A DNA stretch of 50,645 bases from Micromonospora arida (GTDB lineage: Bacteria; Actinomycetota; Actinomycetes; Mycobacteriales; Micromonosporaceae), in assembly GCF_003857035.1 (NCBI RefSeq), contig NZ_QGSY01000213.1, positions 1 through 50,645 of the forward strand, written 5' to 3'. This document shows, in pieces, positions 16,281-25,601 of the stretch (positions are counted from its first letter, which is position 1; each line of letters starts with the position of its first letter). A program made the translations under genes and the position numbers. The notes under the pieces are model-generated. The model searched no databases. It saw only the letters and a program-made list of their open reading frames with translations, and had not been told where the DNA came from.

Positions 16281-17438
16281 ATGAAACGTGCGGTGATCGT
16301 GGGTGCGGGGATAGCCGGGCTGGCCACAGCCCTGCGACTCCACCGGGACGGGTGGCAGGTTCTCGTGGCCGAACGGGCCCCGGCCCGGCGCAGCAGCGGC
16401 TACATGGTGAACCTGATCGGGCCGGGCTACGACGCCGCCGAACGCCTCGGCCTGCTCCCCGCGCTGTCCGCCGCCGACCTGGGGCTGTTCACCACCGTGC
16501 TGGTCCACGCCGACGGACGGCCCAAGTTCACCGTGCCGTCCGCCATCGCCGAGGCCGCACTCGGCAAGCGGGCCCTCTCGGTGTTCCGCGGCGACCTGGA
16601 ATCCAGCCTCTTCGAAGCGGTGCGAGACCGTGTCGACATCCGCTTCGGCACCACCGTCACCACCGTCGACCAGCACACCGATCACGTACGCGTGGAGTTG
16701 AACGACGGCACCATCGAGCAGGCCGACCTGCTGGTCGGTGCCGACGGGGTGCACTCGGCCACCCGTACCGCCGTGTTCGGCCCCGACTTCCGGGTGGACC
16801 TCCCGTACCTCGTGGCCGCCTTCCCCCTGACCCACCCGGTGCCTGGCGTGCCCGAGTCGTCCGCCACCACGTACATCGGCCCCGGGCGCACCGCGGCGAT
16901 GGTCAACCTGGGCCCGGAACGGTCGTCGGCGTTCTTCACCTATCGCAGCGCGGAGCCCACCGCCGACCTGAGAAGCGGGCCGGTCGACGCGCTGCGGGCC
17001 GCGTTCGGAGATCTCTCGGGTGGCGTGCCCGACGCGATCGACCACCTTGCGAAGGACCCGGCCAGCGCCTACTTCGACGCCGTCAGCCAGGTGGTCATGC
17101 CACGCTGGAGCACCGGTCGCGTCGTCCTGCTCGGAGACGCGGCGTGGTGCGTGACGCTCTTCGCCGGACACGGCGCGGCCCTCGCCCTGGCCGGCGCCGA
17201 CCACCTCGGCGACGCCCTGCGACGGCACGCCGACGACCTCCCCGCCGCACTCGCCGAGTGGGAGGCCGGGCTACGCCCGGAGGTCAGCAAACGGCAGGCA
17301 CTCGCCCGTCGAGGAATGGCCCAGTACGCGCCACCCAGCCGGTTCCACGTCTGGATGAGCGATCTGACCATCCGGGCGATCACCCTGCCCGGCATCAGCG
17401 GCCTCGTCCGACGAGGTATCGAACGGGCGAACCGCTGA
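16281..17438 (+). CDS. FAD-dependent monooxygenase
   Basis: This 385-residue protein belongs to the p-hydroxybenzoate-hydroxylase / TetX fold group. The dinucleotide-binding GxGxxG is VIVGAGIAGLATALRLHRDGW near the N-terminus, the DG motif is LLVGADGVHSATR near 150, and the second FAD motif is VVLLGDAAWCVTLFAGHGAALAL near 280. Such enzymes hydroxylate aromatic or polyketide substrates or inactivate antibiotics such as tetracycline; the substrate here is unknown. GAGGTG precedes ATG 16281. The divergent TetR gene suggests induction by a small molecule. A large palindrome follows at 17456. Confidence 0.9.
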   Translation: MKRAVIVGAGIAGLATALRLHRDGWQVLVAERAPARRSSGYMVNLIGPGYDAAERLGLLPALSAADLGLFTTVLVHADGRPKFTVPSAIAEAALGKRALSVFRGDLESSLFEAVRDRVDIRFGTTVTTVDQHTDHVRVELNDGTIEQADLLVGADGVHSATRTAVFGPDFRVDLPYLVAAFPLTHPVPGVPESSATTYIGPGRTAAMVNLGPERSSAFFTYRSAEPTADLRSGPVDALRAAFGDLSGGVPDAIDHLAKDPASAYFDAVSQVVMPRWSTGRVVLLGDAAWCVTLFAGHGAALALAGADHLGDALRRHADDLPAALAEWEAGLRPEVSKRQALARRGMAQYAPPSRFHVWMSDLTIRAITLPGISGLVRRGIERANR

Positions 17439-17455
17439 GTGCTGTCCGGCCTTTC

Positions 17456-17536
17456 GCATGATCGTGCTCGATCCAGGATCGAGTGGCCTCCTGACGTCAG
17501 CGACACCACTACAACCTGGATCGAGCACGATCATGC
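17456..17536. terminator. 81-bp perfect-armed palindrome between convergent genes
   Basis: Positions 17456-17477 are the exact reverse complement of 17515-17536 (22 bp each, containing GATCGTGCTCGATCC). An inner 5-bp pair (AGTGG with CCACT) extends the stem. It lies between the monooxygenase (+) and the GH63-type gene (-), so a bidirectional terminator is the simplest reading. Its long arms and structured spacer resemble the ~75-bp element elsewhere in the window, although the sequence differs. Confidence 0.65.
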
Positions 17537-17561
17537 AGGGCGAACGCGCGGGCGGCGGGGG

Positions 17562-20270
17562 TCAGCGGCGCAGCGTGAGGATCAGGTCGGCGACCAGGGC
17601 TGTCCAGCCGGTCTGGTGCCAGGCGCCCAGGCCGGCCCCGTTGTCGCCGTGGAAGTACTCGGGGAAGGCGATCAGGTCGCGCCAGTCCGGGTGGGTCTGG
17701 AACATCTGAGCGGCACCGTAGATCGGCCGTCGACCCCAGTCGTCCTGGGTGAAGAGCGAGATCAGCCGGGCGGAGAGGTCGTCGGCGATCTCGTCCAGGG
17801 TGTGCTTCACCCCGGAGCGGGTCGGGTACTCCACCTGGAGGTCGTCGCCGAAGAACGCCGCGTAGTCGCGCAGCGCGCTGATCAGCAGGAAGTTCGTCGG
17901 CATCCAGATCGGCCCGCGCCAGTTCGAGTTGCCCCCGAACAGTCCGCTGGTCGACTCGGCCGGTTCGTAGCCGACGGAGAACTCCTGCCCGCCGAGGGTG
18001 ACCGAGAACGGCTTGTCCAGGTGCGCGCGGGACAGCGTACGGAGGCCGAAGTCGGAGAGGAACTCGTCCGGGTCGAGCATCCGGGCGAGCAGGCGGACCA
18101 CCTGCTCCGGGCCGACCATGGACAGCAGTCGCTGCTGCCGGCCGTCGGGGCCCAGTCGGCGGGTGCCGATCACCTGGGCGTACTCCGGGCGGTTGGTGAG
18201 GAACCAGCGCAGCCGGGCGCCCAACTCCGGTAGGTGGTGCAGGGTCCGGGCGGTGAGCCGGGTGGTGGCGGCCAACGGCAGCAGCCCGACGACGGAGCGG
18301 ACCTTCAGCGGCACCTTCGTGCCGTCGGCGAGGCGCAGCACGTCGTAGAAGAAGGCGTCCTCGTCGTCCCACAACCCCTGCTCGTACGCGGCGGCGGCGA
18401 TGTAGGCGAAGTGCTCGAAGAACTTGGTAGCGGTGTCCACCCAGGTCCGGTCGTGTTCGGCGAGCACGATCGCCATGTCCAGCAGGTTGAGCGCGTACAT
18501 GCCCATCCAGCCGGTGCCGTCGGACTGCTCCAGCACCCCGGCGACCGGCAGCGCCGCCGAGCGGTCGAACGGCCCGACGTTGTCCAGCCCGAGGAAGCCG
18601 CCCTCGAAGACGTTGTTGCCGCCGGTGTCCTTGCGGTTGACCCACCAGGTGAAGTTGAGCAGCAGCTTGTGCATCACCCGGGCCAGGAACTCGTAGTCCC
18701 GGCCGCCGTCGATCTCGAACACCTTCAGCGCCGCCCACGCGTGCACCGGCGGGTTCACGTCGCCGAACGCCCACTCGTACGCCGGGATCTGCCCGTTGGG
18801 GTGCAGGTACCACTCGCGGAGCAGGAGCAGGATCTGCTCCTTGGCGAAGCCCGGGTCGACCCGGGCGATGCTCACGCAGTGGAAGGCCAGGTCCCAGGCC
18901 GCGTACCAGGGGTATTCCCACGGGTCAGGCATGGAGATGACGTCGAAGCTGGTCATGTGCCACCAGGCGCTGTTGCGCCCGTGTCGACGTCCGGCCGGCG
19001 GCGGGGTCGAGCCCGGGTCGCCTTCGAGCCAGCGTTTGACGTCGAAGTGGTAGAACTGCTTGCCCCACATCAGCCCGGCGATAGCCTGCCGGGCGACCAG
19101 CGCCTCGTCGGGTGTGGCGGCCGGCGGGATCACTCCGGCGAAGAACCGGTTCGCCTCGGCCCGCCGCGCCCACACCACGGCCTCGAAGCCGTCGCTGAGG
19201 TCGGCCGGGGGCGGCGGCGCGGCGGCCGGCGGCGACGCGGTGCGGGTCAGCCGCAGCCGGATCTGGCGCTGCCCGCCGGCCGGCACGTCGAGCACGTAGT
19301 GCAGCGCGCCCTTGGTGCCCTCCCGGGCCGGGTTGACGGTGGCCGCGCCGTTGACGACGTGGTCGTTGATGCCGTCCTTCGGGTACGGGGAGCGGCCGGG
19401 CAGGCCCCAGAGCCGCTCGGCGTTGGTGTCGTTGTCGCAGAGCAGCGGCACCGGGCCGCCGTCGCCCTCCAGCAGCAGTTGGCCGAGCACCCGGTGCTCG
19501 CCGACGAGCCGGGTGCCCTGGCCGGTCAGCCGGGGGATCCGGTCGCCGCCGGGCAGGCCCCAGGACCAGGTGTTACGGAACCACAGGGTGGGCAGGACGT
19601 GCAGGGTGGCAGCCTGGTCGCCCCGGTTGGCGACGGTCACCACCATGCAGAGGTCGGTCGGGGACGCCTTGGCGTAGTCGACGGTCACGGCCCAGTACCG
19701 GTCGTCGTCGAAGATCCCGGTGTCCACCAACTCGTACTCGGTGTCGTCGCGGCCGCGCAACGCGTTCACCGCGACGAGTTCGTCGTACGGGAAGGGTGCC
19801 TGCGGGTAGTGGTAGCGCCAGCGCATCCAGGAGTGGGTGGGCGTGGAGTCCTCGTACCACCAGTACTCCTTGGCGTCCTCGCCGTGGTTGCCGCTGTCTC
19901 CGCCGAGGCCGAACATCCGCTCCTTGAGGATCGGGTCCTTGCCGTTCCACAGCGCGAGGGCGAACGCGAACGTCTGTCGGTCGTCGCAGACGCCGGCCAT
20001 CCCGTCTTCATTCCACCGGTAGGCTCTGGACCGCGCGTGGTCATGCGGGAAGTAGTCCCAGGCCGTACCGTGCTCGCTGTAGTCCTCCCGTACCGTCCCC
20101 CACGCCCGTTCGGACAGATAGGGACCCCATGCACGCCAGTCCTGCTCCCCCGAGTCGGCCTGGGCGAGCCGGAGCCGCTCAGCGTCGGGTGGCGAGGCGT
20201 CGGAGGACGATCGGTCAGTGATCACGTGCACATCTTTGACGTCGCCGCGGTACTTGACCACAGCGGCCAT
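17562..20270 (-). CDS. GH63/MGH1-type glucosidase-like glycoside hydrolase
   Basis: This 902-residue cytoplasmic protein has no signal peptide. Its (alpha/alpha)6-barrel signatures match the mannosyl-oligosaccharide glucosidase-like (GH63, MGH1) group: an N-terminal beta-rich part with [21 protein letters not shown], then [18 protein letters not shown] (candidate catalytic Asp), then [18 protein letters not shown] and [19 protein letters not shown] near the end. Homologues cleave alpha-glucosides such as kojibiose- or glucosylglycerate-like substrates; the true substrate is unknown. It is divergent, 42 bp away, from a glycogen-debranching-type gene. ATG 20270 has only a weak site; GTG 20231 is an alternative. 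Confidence 0.85.
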   Translation of the reverse strand: MAAVVKYRGDVKDVHVITDRSSSDASPPDAERLRLAQADSGEQDWRAWGPYLSERAWGTVREDYSEHGTAWDYFPHDHARSRAYRWNEDGMAGVCDDRQTFAFALALWNGKDPILKERMFGLGGDSGNHGEDAKEYWWYEDSTPTHSWMRWRYHYPQAPFPYDELVAVNALRGRDDTEYELVDTGIFDDDRYWAVTVDYAKASPTDLCMVVTVANRGDQAATLHVLPTLWFRNTWSWGLPGGDRIPRLTGQGTRLVGEHRVLGQLLLEGDGGPVPLLCDNDTNAERLWGLPGRSPYPKDGINDHVVNGAATVNPAREGTKGALHYVLDVPAGGQRQIRLRLTRTASPPAAAPPPPADLSDGFEAVVWARRAEANRFFAGVIPPAATPDEALVARQAIAGLMWGKQFYHFDVKRWLEGDPGSTPPPAGRRHGRNSAWWHMTSFDVISMPDPWEYPWYAAWDLAFHCVSIARVDPGFAKEQILLLLREWYLHPNGQIPAYEWAFGDVNPPVHAWAALKVFEIDGGRDYEFLARVMHKLLLNFTWWVNRKDTGGNNVFEGGFLGLDNVGPFDRSAALPVAGVLEQSDGTGWMGMYALNLLDMAIVLAEHDRTWVDTATKFFEHFAYIAAAAYEQGLWDDEDAFFYDVLRLADGTKVPLKVRSVVGLLPLAATTRLTARTLHHLPELGARLRWFLTNRPEYAQVIGTRRLGPDGRQQRLLSMVGPEQVVRLLARMLDPDEFLSDFGLRTLSRAHLDKPFSVTLGGQEFSVGYEPAESTSGLFGGNSNWRGPIWMPTNFLLISALRDYAAFFGDDLQVEYPTRSGVKHTLDEIADDLSARLISLFTQDDWGRRPIYGAAQMFQTHPDWRDLIAFPEYFHGDNGAGLGAWHQTGWTALVADLILTLRR

Positions 20271-20312
20271 TCTCGTCGTGGCGTGTTACACCTTGCCGCA
20301 GGTGGAGGAAAG

Positions 20313-22256
20313 TTGATCGACATTCGCTTCGGCCCGCAGGTCTGCGGCGATCTGACCAGCGCGGCCAGCCGGGAGTGGCTGGTTCCCGACGGCCTCGGCG
20401 GCTATGCGATGGGCACGGTGGGCGGGCTGCGGACACGTCGCTACCACGGCCTGTTGGTGGTTCCCGGCGAAACGCCGGCGTCTCGCCGAGTGGGACTGGT
20501 CAGCCTCGATCCGGCCGTCACCCTGCCGTCCGGCGCGCGGGTGCGCCTCGGCGCGCACGAGTGGGCCTCCGGCGACGTGGACCCGCGCGGCTTCGAGCTG
20601 TTGGAGCGCTTCGACCTGGTCGACGGACTACCCCGGTGGCGGTGGCGGATCGGCGCGGTGGTGATCGAACGGGAGCTGGCCATGCTGCCCGGCCGTTCCT
20701 GCGTCGCGGTGGTGCACCGGCTGGTCGCCGGTGGTCCGGTCCGGCTGGAGCTGTCGGCCGCCTGCACCTGGCGGGACGCGCACGGCGAACGGCGGGCCGA
20801 CGGCCCGATCCCGCAGGTCGAGGCGGTGGCCGACGGCGCGGTGGTCGAGGGCGCGTACCGGCTCGCCGGCCCGGGCTGGGCGCCCGAGGGGCAGTGGTGG
20901 CTGGGCGTGCACCACCGCGAGGAGGCCAACCGAGGGCTGCACCCGGACGAGGACCTCTGGTACGCGGGCCGCTTCGTCGGCGAGCTGGACCGCCCCGGCG
21001 ACACGGTGTCGGTGCGGGCCTGGGCCGATCCGCTCGACCTGGAGCCGATGGCGGCCGAGGACATCGTGGCGACGGCCCGGCGGCGCAACCGGCAGGTGGT
21101 AGCGACGGCGAAGCCGGCCGACGACGTGGACGCCACCCTGGCGCTGGCCGCCGACGCGTTCGTGGTGCGCACCAACCAGGCGGCGGTGGACGTGGTCGCC
21201 GGCTACCCGTGGTTCGGGGCGTGGTCGCGCGACACGATGATCTCGTACGAGGGGTTGTTCCTCTGCACGGGTCGCGCCGACGAGGGTCGGGAGCTGCTGC
21301 GGTCGTACGCGGCGACGCTGTCGGAGGGGATGCTCGCCAACACGGCCGACACCGGTCGGGTGGAGTACAACACCGTCGACGGCACGCTGTGGTTCCTGCA
21401 CGCGATGAGCCGGCACGTCACCGTCACCGGCGACACCGACCTCGGCGACGAGTTGCTGCCCGCGTTGCGCGCGGTGATCGACGCCCACACCGCCGGCACC
21501 CGGTACGGGATCCGGGTCGACCCGGCCGACGGGCTGCTCACCCAGGGTGCCGCCGGCACCGCGCTGACCTGGATGGACGCCCGGGTGTACGGGGTGCCGG
21601 TCACCCCGCGGACCGGCAAGCCGGTCGAGGTCAACGCGTTGTGGATCAACGGGCTGGCCGGGCTCGCGGAGCTGACCGAGCTGGCCGGGCAGGACGCCGA
21701 CGAGCTGTGGCGACGCCACCGGCAGGCCACCGCCTCGTTCCGGGAGCGGTTCCCGGCCCCGACCGGCTGGCTGCACGACGTGCTGGACGCGCCCGCACCG
21801 GCGTACCCGTTGGGTGGCGCCGCCCTGCACGACGACGACGCGTTGCGCCCCAACCAGCTGCTGGCCTGGTCGCTGCCGTACGCCCCGATGGAGCCGGACG
21901 AGGCGACGCTGCGGCGGGTCGGGGGCGGGCTGCTCACCCCGCTCGGGCCGCGCAGTCTGGCCCCGGATTCCGGGGAGTTCGTGGGCCGGCACCGGGGCGG
22001 CCCGGCCGACCGGGACGGGGGCTACCACCAGGGCACGGTCTGGCCGTGGTTGCTCGGCCCGTACGTGGACGCCGCACGCCGGGGAAAGATGTCCGTCGAT
22101 GACGTGTTCGTTGGCATTGAGGCCCATTTGATGGAATATGGGTTAGGCTCGGTGAGCGAGACGGCCGATGGCCTCGCGCCGCACACCGCTACCGGGTGCC
22201 CGTTCCAGGCATGGTCGGTGGCCGAGCTGCTGCGGGTGCGGCGAAAGAGCCAGTAG
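20313..22256 (+). CDS. Glycogen debranching enzyme-type amylo-alpha-1,6-glucosidase
   Basis: This 647-residue cytoplasmic protein has an N-terminal GDE_N-type domain (SREWLVPDGLGGYAMGTVGGLRTRRYHGLLVV). A GDE_C (alpha/alpha)6 barrel follows, with GYPWFGAWSRDTMISYEG, NTVDGTLWFLHA, VEVNALWINGLAGL and GGYHQGTVWPWLLGPY. Such enzymes remove alpha-1,6 branches from glycogen-like glucans. The start is TTG 20313, chosen because GGAGG lies at 20304-20308 and the domain begins right after it. The frame stays open on this strand far back to 18234, but that extension is a shadow of the opposite gene. It is followed by a GT4 gene. Confidence 0.9.
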   Translation: MIDIRFGPQVCGDLTSAASREWLVPDGLGGYAMGTVGGLRTRRYHGLLVVPGETPASRRVGLVSLDPAVTLPSGARVRLGAHEWASGDVDPRGFELLERFDLVDGLPRWRWRIGAVVIERELAMLPGRSCVAVVHRLVAGGPVRLELSAACTWRDAHGERRADGPIPQVEAVADGAVVEGAYRLAGPGWAPEGQWWLGVHHREEANRGLHPDEDLWYAGRFVGELDRPGDTVSVRAWADPLDLEPMAAEDIVATARRRNRQVVATAKPADDVDATLALAADAFVVRTNQAAVDVVAGYPWFGAWSRDTMISYEGLFLCTGRADEGRELLRSYAATLSEGMLANTADTGRVEYNTVDGTLWFLHAMSRHVTVTGDTDLGDELLPALRAVIDAHTAGTRYGIRVDPADGLLTQGAAGTALTWMDARVYGVPVTPRTGKPVEVNALWINGLAGLAELTELAGQDADELWRRHRQATASFRERFPAPTGWLHDVLDAPAPAYPLGGAALHDDDALRPNQLLAWSLPYAPMEPDEATLRRVGGGLLTPLGPRSLAPDSGEFVGRHRGGPADRDGGYHQGTVWPWLLGPYVDAARRGKMSVDDVFVGIEAHLMEYGLGSVSETADGLAPHTATGCPFQAWSVAELLRVRRKSQ

Positions 22257-22393
22257 CGCTTTACACGACCGCAACGGTGGTGTCGCCGCTGGTTATCGCG
22301 ATCCCGGCAGGATTGGCCTCGATCCAGACGCGACGGCGACATCGAAACCGGTGTCGGTCGGCGCGCGCCCGGGGACAACTCAAAGGGGGCCGC

Positions 22394-23728
22394 ATGTCAC
22401 TCGATGCCCACGTGATCGACATCAACCCCGCCCGACAACTGCGGGTGCTGATGCTCTCCTGGGAGTACCCGCCGGTGCTCGTCGGCGGTCTCGGTCGACA
22501 CGTGCACGCCCTCTCCGTCGCCCTCGCCGCCGCCGGCCACGAGGTCACCGTCGTCACCCGCCACAGCGACGGCGCGCCCCTGGAGGAGTACGCCGACGGC
22601 GTGCGCATCCTGCGCGCCCCCGAAGACCCGGTGGCCTTCCCCCTCGCCACCGGCTCACTGCTGGCCTGGACCATGGGCTTCAACCACACCCTCACCCGCA
22701 CCGCCCTGCGCGCCACCCAGGCCGGCTCCTACGACGTGATCCACGCCCACGACTGGCTCGTCGCCCACACGGCCGTCACTCTCGCCGAGCACCTGGACCT
22801 CCCCCTGGTCACCACCATGCACGCCACCGAGGCCGGGCGGCACCAGGGCTGGCTGCCGGAGGAGATGAACCGCACCATCCACGGCGTCGAGCACTGGCTC
22901 AGCAGCTCATCCATCCGGGTGATCACCTGCTCCGGGTACATGCGCGATCAGGTGACCACACTGTTCGACGTACCGGCCGCCCAGGTCGACGTGGTGCCCA
23001 ACGGGGTCGACGACCGGGCCTGGCGGCCCCGCCCCCGAGCGGTCGCGTCGGCCCGGGCACGGTTCGCCGGGGACGGCCCGTTGGTCGGGTACGCCGGACG
23101 GCTGGTCTACGAGAAGGGCGTCCAGCACCTGGTGCACGCCGTACCCCGGCTCCGCGAACGACACCCTGGGCTGCGCGTCGTGATCGCTGGCGACGGCCCG
23201 TACCGCACCGAGTTGGAGGCGGAGGCCCGGCGACTGGCCCTCAGCTCGACCGTCCGGTTCACCGGGTTCCTCGACTCCAATCAACTACCGGCGATGCTCG
23301 GCGCCACCGACGCGACGGTGGTGCCCAGCCTCTACGAGCCGTTCGGCATGGTGGCGCTGGAGGCGGCGGCCGCCGGAGCGCCCCTCGCCGTGGCCCGTAC
23401 CGGCGGCCTCGCCGAGATCGTCGAACCCGGCGTGACCGGGGTGACCTTCCCGCACAGCGACCCGGACGCGCTCGCCGGCGCGGTCGGCCAGCTGCTCGGG
23501 GACGAGGTCTTCGCCCGGCGGCTGGCCCGCCGGGCCCGCACGATGGTCGGCGAGCGCTACGGCTGGGCCACCATCGCGGCCCGCACCGCCGCCAGCTACG
23601 CCACCGCTCGTCGCGAGCACGGCCCCGTGCAGGCCCGACGCGCCGCCGCCCGACTGGCCGGCGGGCGGGCCCGGATCGCCATCCCGGAGGGGAACCTGCT
23701 CGCCGCCGCCGACCACGCCGCATGCTGA
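22394..23728 (+). CDS. GT4-family glycosyltransferase
   Basis: This 444-residue GT-B enzyme has an N-terminal domain opening with LMLSWEYPPVLVGGLGRHVHAL and VIHAHDWLVAHTA. The C-terminal domain carries GRLVYEKGVQHLVHAV, VIAGDGPYRTELE and the EX7E motif in SLYEPFGMVALEAAAAG. The retaining GT4 type and SWEYPP-GGLGRH opening resemble bacterial glycogen/maltosyl synthases. Its place 137 bp after a debranching enzyme supports a role in alpha-glucan metabolism, though other acceptors are possible. ATG 22394 follows AAAGGGGG. Confidence 0.87.
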   Translation: MSLDAHVIDINPARQLRVLMLSWEYPPVLVGGLGRHVHALSVALAAAGHEVTVVTRHSDGAPLEEYADGVRILRAPEDPVAFPLATGSLLAWTMGFNHTLTRTALRATQAGSYDVIHAHDWLVAHTAVTLAEHLDLPLVTTMHATEAGRHQGWLPEEMNRTIHGVEHWLSSSSIRVITCSGYMRDQVTTLFDVPAAQVDVVPNGVDDRAWRPRPRAVASARARFAGDGPLVGYAGRLVYEKGVQHLVHAVPRLRERHPGLRVVIAGDGPYRTELEAEARRLALSSTVRFTGFLDSNQLPAMLGATDATVVPSLYEPFGMVALEAAAAGAPLAVARTGGLAEIVEPGVTGVTFPHSDPDALAGAVGQLLGDEVFARRLARRARTMVGERYGWATIAARTAASYATARREHGPVQARRAAARLAGGRARIAIPEGNLLAAADHAAC

Positions 23729-23811
23729 GCTGAGTCGGACGACCGATAGGTGACTTCCGATCCGCTGGTTAGGGTGTAGCCCGGACAGCGGCTGAGGAGG
23801 AGCGTGCACAG

Positions 23812-25482
23812 GTGCTGATCGCCGGTCGGTACCGGCTGCTCGACCTGGTGGGTCGCGGGGGCATGGGTCGGGTGTGGCGCGCCCGCGACGAGATGCTGCA
23901 CCGCGAGGTAGCGGTCAAGGAGATCGTTCCACCAAGTTGGTTGGCCGACCCTGAACGGGCCGAGGTGCGCTCACGCACCATGCGGGAGGCGCGCGCCGCA
24001 GCCCGACTCAACCACCCCGCCGTGGTCCGGCTCTACGACGTCGTCGCGGTCGACGGCAGCCCCTGGATCGTCATGGAGTACGTCCCGTCCCGCACCCTGC
24101 AGGACGTCGTGGACGCCGAAGGGCCGCTGGAGCCGGCCCGTGCGGCCCGGATCGGGCTGGCCGTGCTCGACGCGCTGCAGGCCGCGCACACCGCCGGGGT
24201 GCTGCACCGCGACATCAAACCGCAGAACGTGCTCGTGGCGCACGACGGGCGGGTGATGCTCACCGACTTCGGGCTGGCCACCTTCGACGGCGGCGACGGC
24301 GCGATGACCCGCCCCGGCATGGTCTTCGGCTCCCCGCAGTACGTGGCCCCCGAGCGGGCCGCCGAGGGGGTGTCCACGGTCGCCGCCGATCTGTGGTCGC
24401 TCGGGGCGACCCTGCACGCCGCCGTGGAGGGGCAGTCCCCGTACGCCCGCAGCACCGCGATGGCCACCCTGAGCGCGCTGGCCGCCGGCCCGCCGGACCC
24501 CGCCCCGCACGCCGGGGCGCTCGCACCGGTGCTTGACGGGCTGCTTCGCCGCGACCCGCGTGACCGCCTCGACCACGACTCGGCCCGTCGGTTGCTGAGG
24601 GCCGCCGCGACCGGCCGGGCCGACCCGCCGTCGACGGCCGATCGGCGCTCGACCGATGGGCCGGTGCCGGGCCTGGTCGATCAGTCCGCCGACGACCCCG
24701 ACCCCACCATTCCGCTGCCTGACCCGGACGCTCCGGCCGCAGCCGGCGGCGCCTCCCCCACGCCCCCGGATCCGGCGGTCGCCGGGCGTACCGCGCGCCG
24801 GGTGGCGGTGGTCGCCGTGGCGCTGCTGGTCGCCGTCGTGGCCGGCGTCGGCACCGCGCTGACCGTCGACGGTGACAAACCCCGCGACACCACCGGCTGG
24901 TCCTCCCCGACACCGAACCGTCCGCCCGACGGGGGGCCGATCGGCCCCGGCCCGCCACCGAAGGGGCGCAACGTCCCCCCGCCCCCGTTCGCCTGTGTCC
25001 GCCCGGACGTCGTCGGATCGCCCGTGCAGGCCGGTACGCCGAACCCCGGCGAGGAATTCCGGCCGCCGCCCGGCTGGGTCTGGCACGTCGACACCGCCGG
25101 CTTCCGGGTCTCCGTACCGACGACGTGGCTGACCTCCCGCGACGACGGGGTGGCGTGCTTCCAGGACCCGGCGACCGGCCGGACCTTCAGCGTCACCGAG
25201 GGCAGCGCGGCCGATCCGGTGGAGCGGCTACGGGCCGTCCGCGACGCGGCAGCCGGCGCGGGGGCGTTGCCGGGGTACGACGAGATCCGGCTCGCCGCGG
25301 GCGACGGCGGGGCCGAGTGGGAGTCCCGCTGGCGGACACCGCACGGGACTTGGCTGCACGCCCGGCAACAGATCCTCGACGCCGACCGCTGGACGCTGGG
25401 TTGGATCACCGACGACGGGGACTGGCCCGGGGCCGCAGCCGTCTGGGAATTGGTGCGAAAGAGTTTCCGACCACCCCGCTGA
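23812..25482 (+). CDS. Membrane Ser/Thr protein kinase (first of a tandem pair)
   Basis: This 556-residue Hanks-type kinase has a Gly-rich loop GRGGMGRVW at 15-23, catalytic Lys36 in VAVKE, HRDIKPQNV at 132-140 (Asp134), DFG at 152-154 and APE near 179, so it should be active. A Pro/Asp-rich linker (about 270-328) leads to one transmembrane helix (331-351) and an extracytoplasmic domain with no PASTA repeats. That domain shares spaced blocks (GFRVS.P..W, CFQDP) with the next kinase. The start is GTG 23812, 11 bp after GAGGAGG; the equivalent start of the second kinase is one base out of frame here. Confidence 0.92.
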   Translation: MLIAGRYRLLDLVGRGGMGRVWRARDEMLHREVAVKEIVPPSWLADPERAEVRSRTMREARAAARLNHPAVVRLYDVVAVDGSPWIVMEYVPSRTLQDVVDAEGPLEPARAARIGLAVLDALQAAHTAGVLHRDIKPQNVLVAHDGRVMLTDFGLATFDGGDGAMTRPGMVFGSPQYVAPERAAEGVSTVAADLWSLGATLHAAVEGQSPYARSTAMATLSALAAGPPDPAPHAGALAPVLDGLLRRDPRDRLDHDSARRLLRAAATGRADPPSTADRRSTDGPVPGLVDQSADDPDPTIPLPDPDAPAAAGGASPTPPDPAVAGRTARRVAVVAVALLVAVVAGVGTALTVDGDKPRDTTGWSSPTPNRPPDGGPIGPGPPPKGRNVPPPPFACVRPDVVGSPVQAGTPNPGEEFRPPPGWVWHVDTAGFRVSVPTTWLTSRDDGVACFQDPATGRTFSVTEGSAADPVERLRAVRDAAAGAGALPGYDEIRLAAGDGGAEWESRWRTPHGTWLHARQQILDADRWTLGWITDDGDWPGAAAVWELVRKSFRPPR

Positions 25483-25601
25483 CCTGCACCGTATGGCCAT
25501 GATCCGGACCACCGTCCGTCGTGGATCGAGGCCGCTCAGTGGATGAGAAAGCCGGCATTGGTGGTTATCGTGGAACCCGGGGTGACCGAGGGGGAGCGAC
25601 C

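Noticed and set aside
9922..17438. Biosynthetic gene cluster around the FAD monooxygenase
   Set aside because: No polyketide, peptide or terpene synthase gene is present; the neighbours are independent regulator-target pairs.
18234..20312. Long plus-strand open frame continuous with the debranching enzyme gene
   Set aside because: It is antisense to the well-supported GH63-type gene, has low-complexity composition typical of GC-rich shadows, and a strong GGAGG-TTG start exists at 20313.
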